This document shows, one piece after another, positions 63,372 through 64,000 of a stretch of DNA of 64,000 nucleotides. The notes under the pieces are model-generated. The model was not told the DNA's origin. It did not search any database and saw nothing but the letters and a program-made list of their open reading frames with translations. How positions within the stretch are numbered: position 1 is the first letter of the stretch; every line of letters begins with the position of its first letter. The stretch comes from Roseiarcus sp963820795 (GTDB taxonomy: Bacteria > Pseudomonadota > Alphaproteobacteria > Rhizobiales > Beijerinckiaceae): NCBI GenBank assembly GCA_963820795.1, contig CAWGBJ010000009.1:62001-126000 (forward strand), given 5' to 3'. The translations under genes and the position numbers were made by a program.

Positions 63372-64000
63372 TTAACCCTCCGGCGCGGCGGCCTTGCGCA
63401 ATCCCTCGATCACGCGTTCGCGCTGCTGGAGATAGACGGGATTGTCGCTTTCCGCCCCGGCGCGAAATCGCGCCAGCGTGAAGGTCGGGACCAATTCCAG
63501 GCCCGCCTGGATCTCGGCCTCGGCCTCGCTCTGGCGGCCGAGATTGGCAAGCGCCGTAGCGTTATAGAAATGGTTCAAGGGATAGTTGCGGCTCGTGTCG
63601 ATCGACCGGCGGAAGAGCTCCGCCGCCTCCTGGTCCGCCCCGAGATGGAGCTTGGCGAAGCCGTGGATGTGCTGCCAGAGGAACGCCGCCCCGTCAGTCG
63701 GCGAGATGCGGAGCGCCTCGGCGATGTGCCCCTCGGTTTCCTCGGCCCGGCCGAGAGTGACCTTCGCCAGGCCCATCCAGGCGTGCGCCTGGCCCAGATT
63801 GCGGTTCAGCGTCAGGGCGCGCTCGAGTTCGCTGATCCCGCGTGACGCGCGGTTTGTCAGGATCTCGACGTAGCCCAGCCAGAGATGCGCCCAATAGTTG
63901 CGCGGCGCGATGGCGAGGCCCTTCAGCAGCGCCGCCTCCGCGGCCGCCAGCCTCTCGCTGCGGTCGTCGTCGGCGAAGACCGCGCCCAAAAGAATATCGA
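63372..64000 (-). CDS. TPR-containing C-terminus, adenylate cyclase-like (partial)
   Basis: The window ends inside this gene; 209 residues are visible. Repeats with TPR pattern: KGLAIAPRNYWAHLWLGYVEI, ERALTLNRNLGQAHAWMGLAK, EALRISPTDGAAFLWQHI, and RSIDTSRNYPLNHFYNATALANLG, ending QERVIEGLRKAAAPEG. The sequence RNYPLNHFYNATALANLG and ESDNPVYLQQRERVIEGLRK strongly recall the tail of class III adenylate/guanylate cyclases that carry TPRs. The catalytic part lies outside the window. Confidence 0.75.
   Translation of the reverse strand, partial: DILLGAVFADDDRSERLAAAEAALLKGLAIAPRNYWAHLWLGYVEILTNRASRGISELERALTLNRNLGQAHAWMGLAKVTLGRAEETEGHIAEALRISPTDGAAFLWQHIHGFAKLHLGADQEAAELFRRSIDTSRNYPLNHFYNATALANLGRQSEAEAEIQAGLELVPTFTLARFRAGAESDNPVYLQQRERVIEGLRKAAAPEG

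Overview
This window looks like chromosomal DNA of a high-GC alphaproteobacterium, most likely Hyphomicrobiales (Rhizobiales). That is inference from gene families, not a database result. The indications are a Caulobacter/rhizobial-type tad/cpa pilus locus, a BrxD-like defence cassette, NiCoT plus hyp hydrogenase maturation genes, HdeA-like periplasmic proteins and intergenic palindromic repeats of a kind common in that order. No rRNA, tRNA, phage, transposase or CRISPR array was seen.

Layout. 0-6.2 kb (minus): a methylated-amine/betaine cluster (GMC oxidoreductase, MttB-family methyltransferase, dimethylglycine-dehydrogenase-like FAD/GcvT protein). 6.3-7.3 kb: two tandem small membrane proteins resembling Pycsar TM effectors. 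7.5-11.1 kb (minus): ilvB, a threonine-dehydratase-like gene and ilvN, preceded by a short Val/Leu/Ile-rich leader peptide and a terminator hairpin, a textbook attenuator layout. 11.9-21.9 kb: a nickel transporter, two HdeA-like proteins, a NIPSNAP protein and hypF-hypC-SIS-hypD-hypE-hypA-hypB; no hydrogenase structural genes are present. 22-39 kb: a complete tad (Flp pilus) locus (flp, cpaA, cpaB, cpaC, tadE/G, cpaE, cpaF, tadB, tadC, tadD) plus a HerA-type ATPase and an extra degraded TadE-like gene. 39.4-46.2 kb: housekeeping genes (LON-domain protein, thioredoxin-TPR chaperone, ProX-type editing protein, rpsO-pnp, D-Ala-D-Ala carboxypeptidase). 46.4-47.9 kb: a trypsin-like protease. 48.2-53.5 kb: a small defence island made of an MNT/HEPN toxin-antitoxin pair followed by a tightly coupled four-gene operon (coiled-coil protein, degenerate DUF2791-like ATPase, BrxD-like ATPase, SNF2 helicase). 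53.8-64 kb: VOC protein, DegP protease, methyltransferase, peroxiredoxin, hydrolase, DsbD-N-like protein, YqgE, RecF, a 2-hydroxyacid dehydrogenase with an extra C-terminal domain, and the end of a TPR protein.

A strong feature of the sequence itself is that about twelve otherwise normal genes are interrupted by about 26 frameshifts, nearly all explained by one extra base. This looks like an insertion-biased sequence error more than real gene decay. Such genes are annotated here over their full span with the break points given.

The four-gene BrxD/DUF2791-helicase operon is the best candidate for a poorly described system; the ilvB attenuator is the clearest regulatory element.
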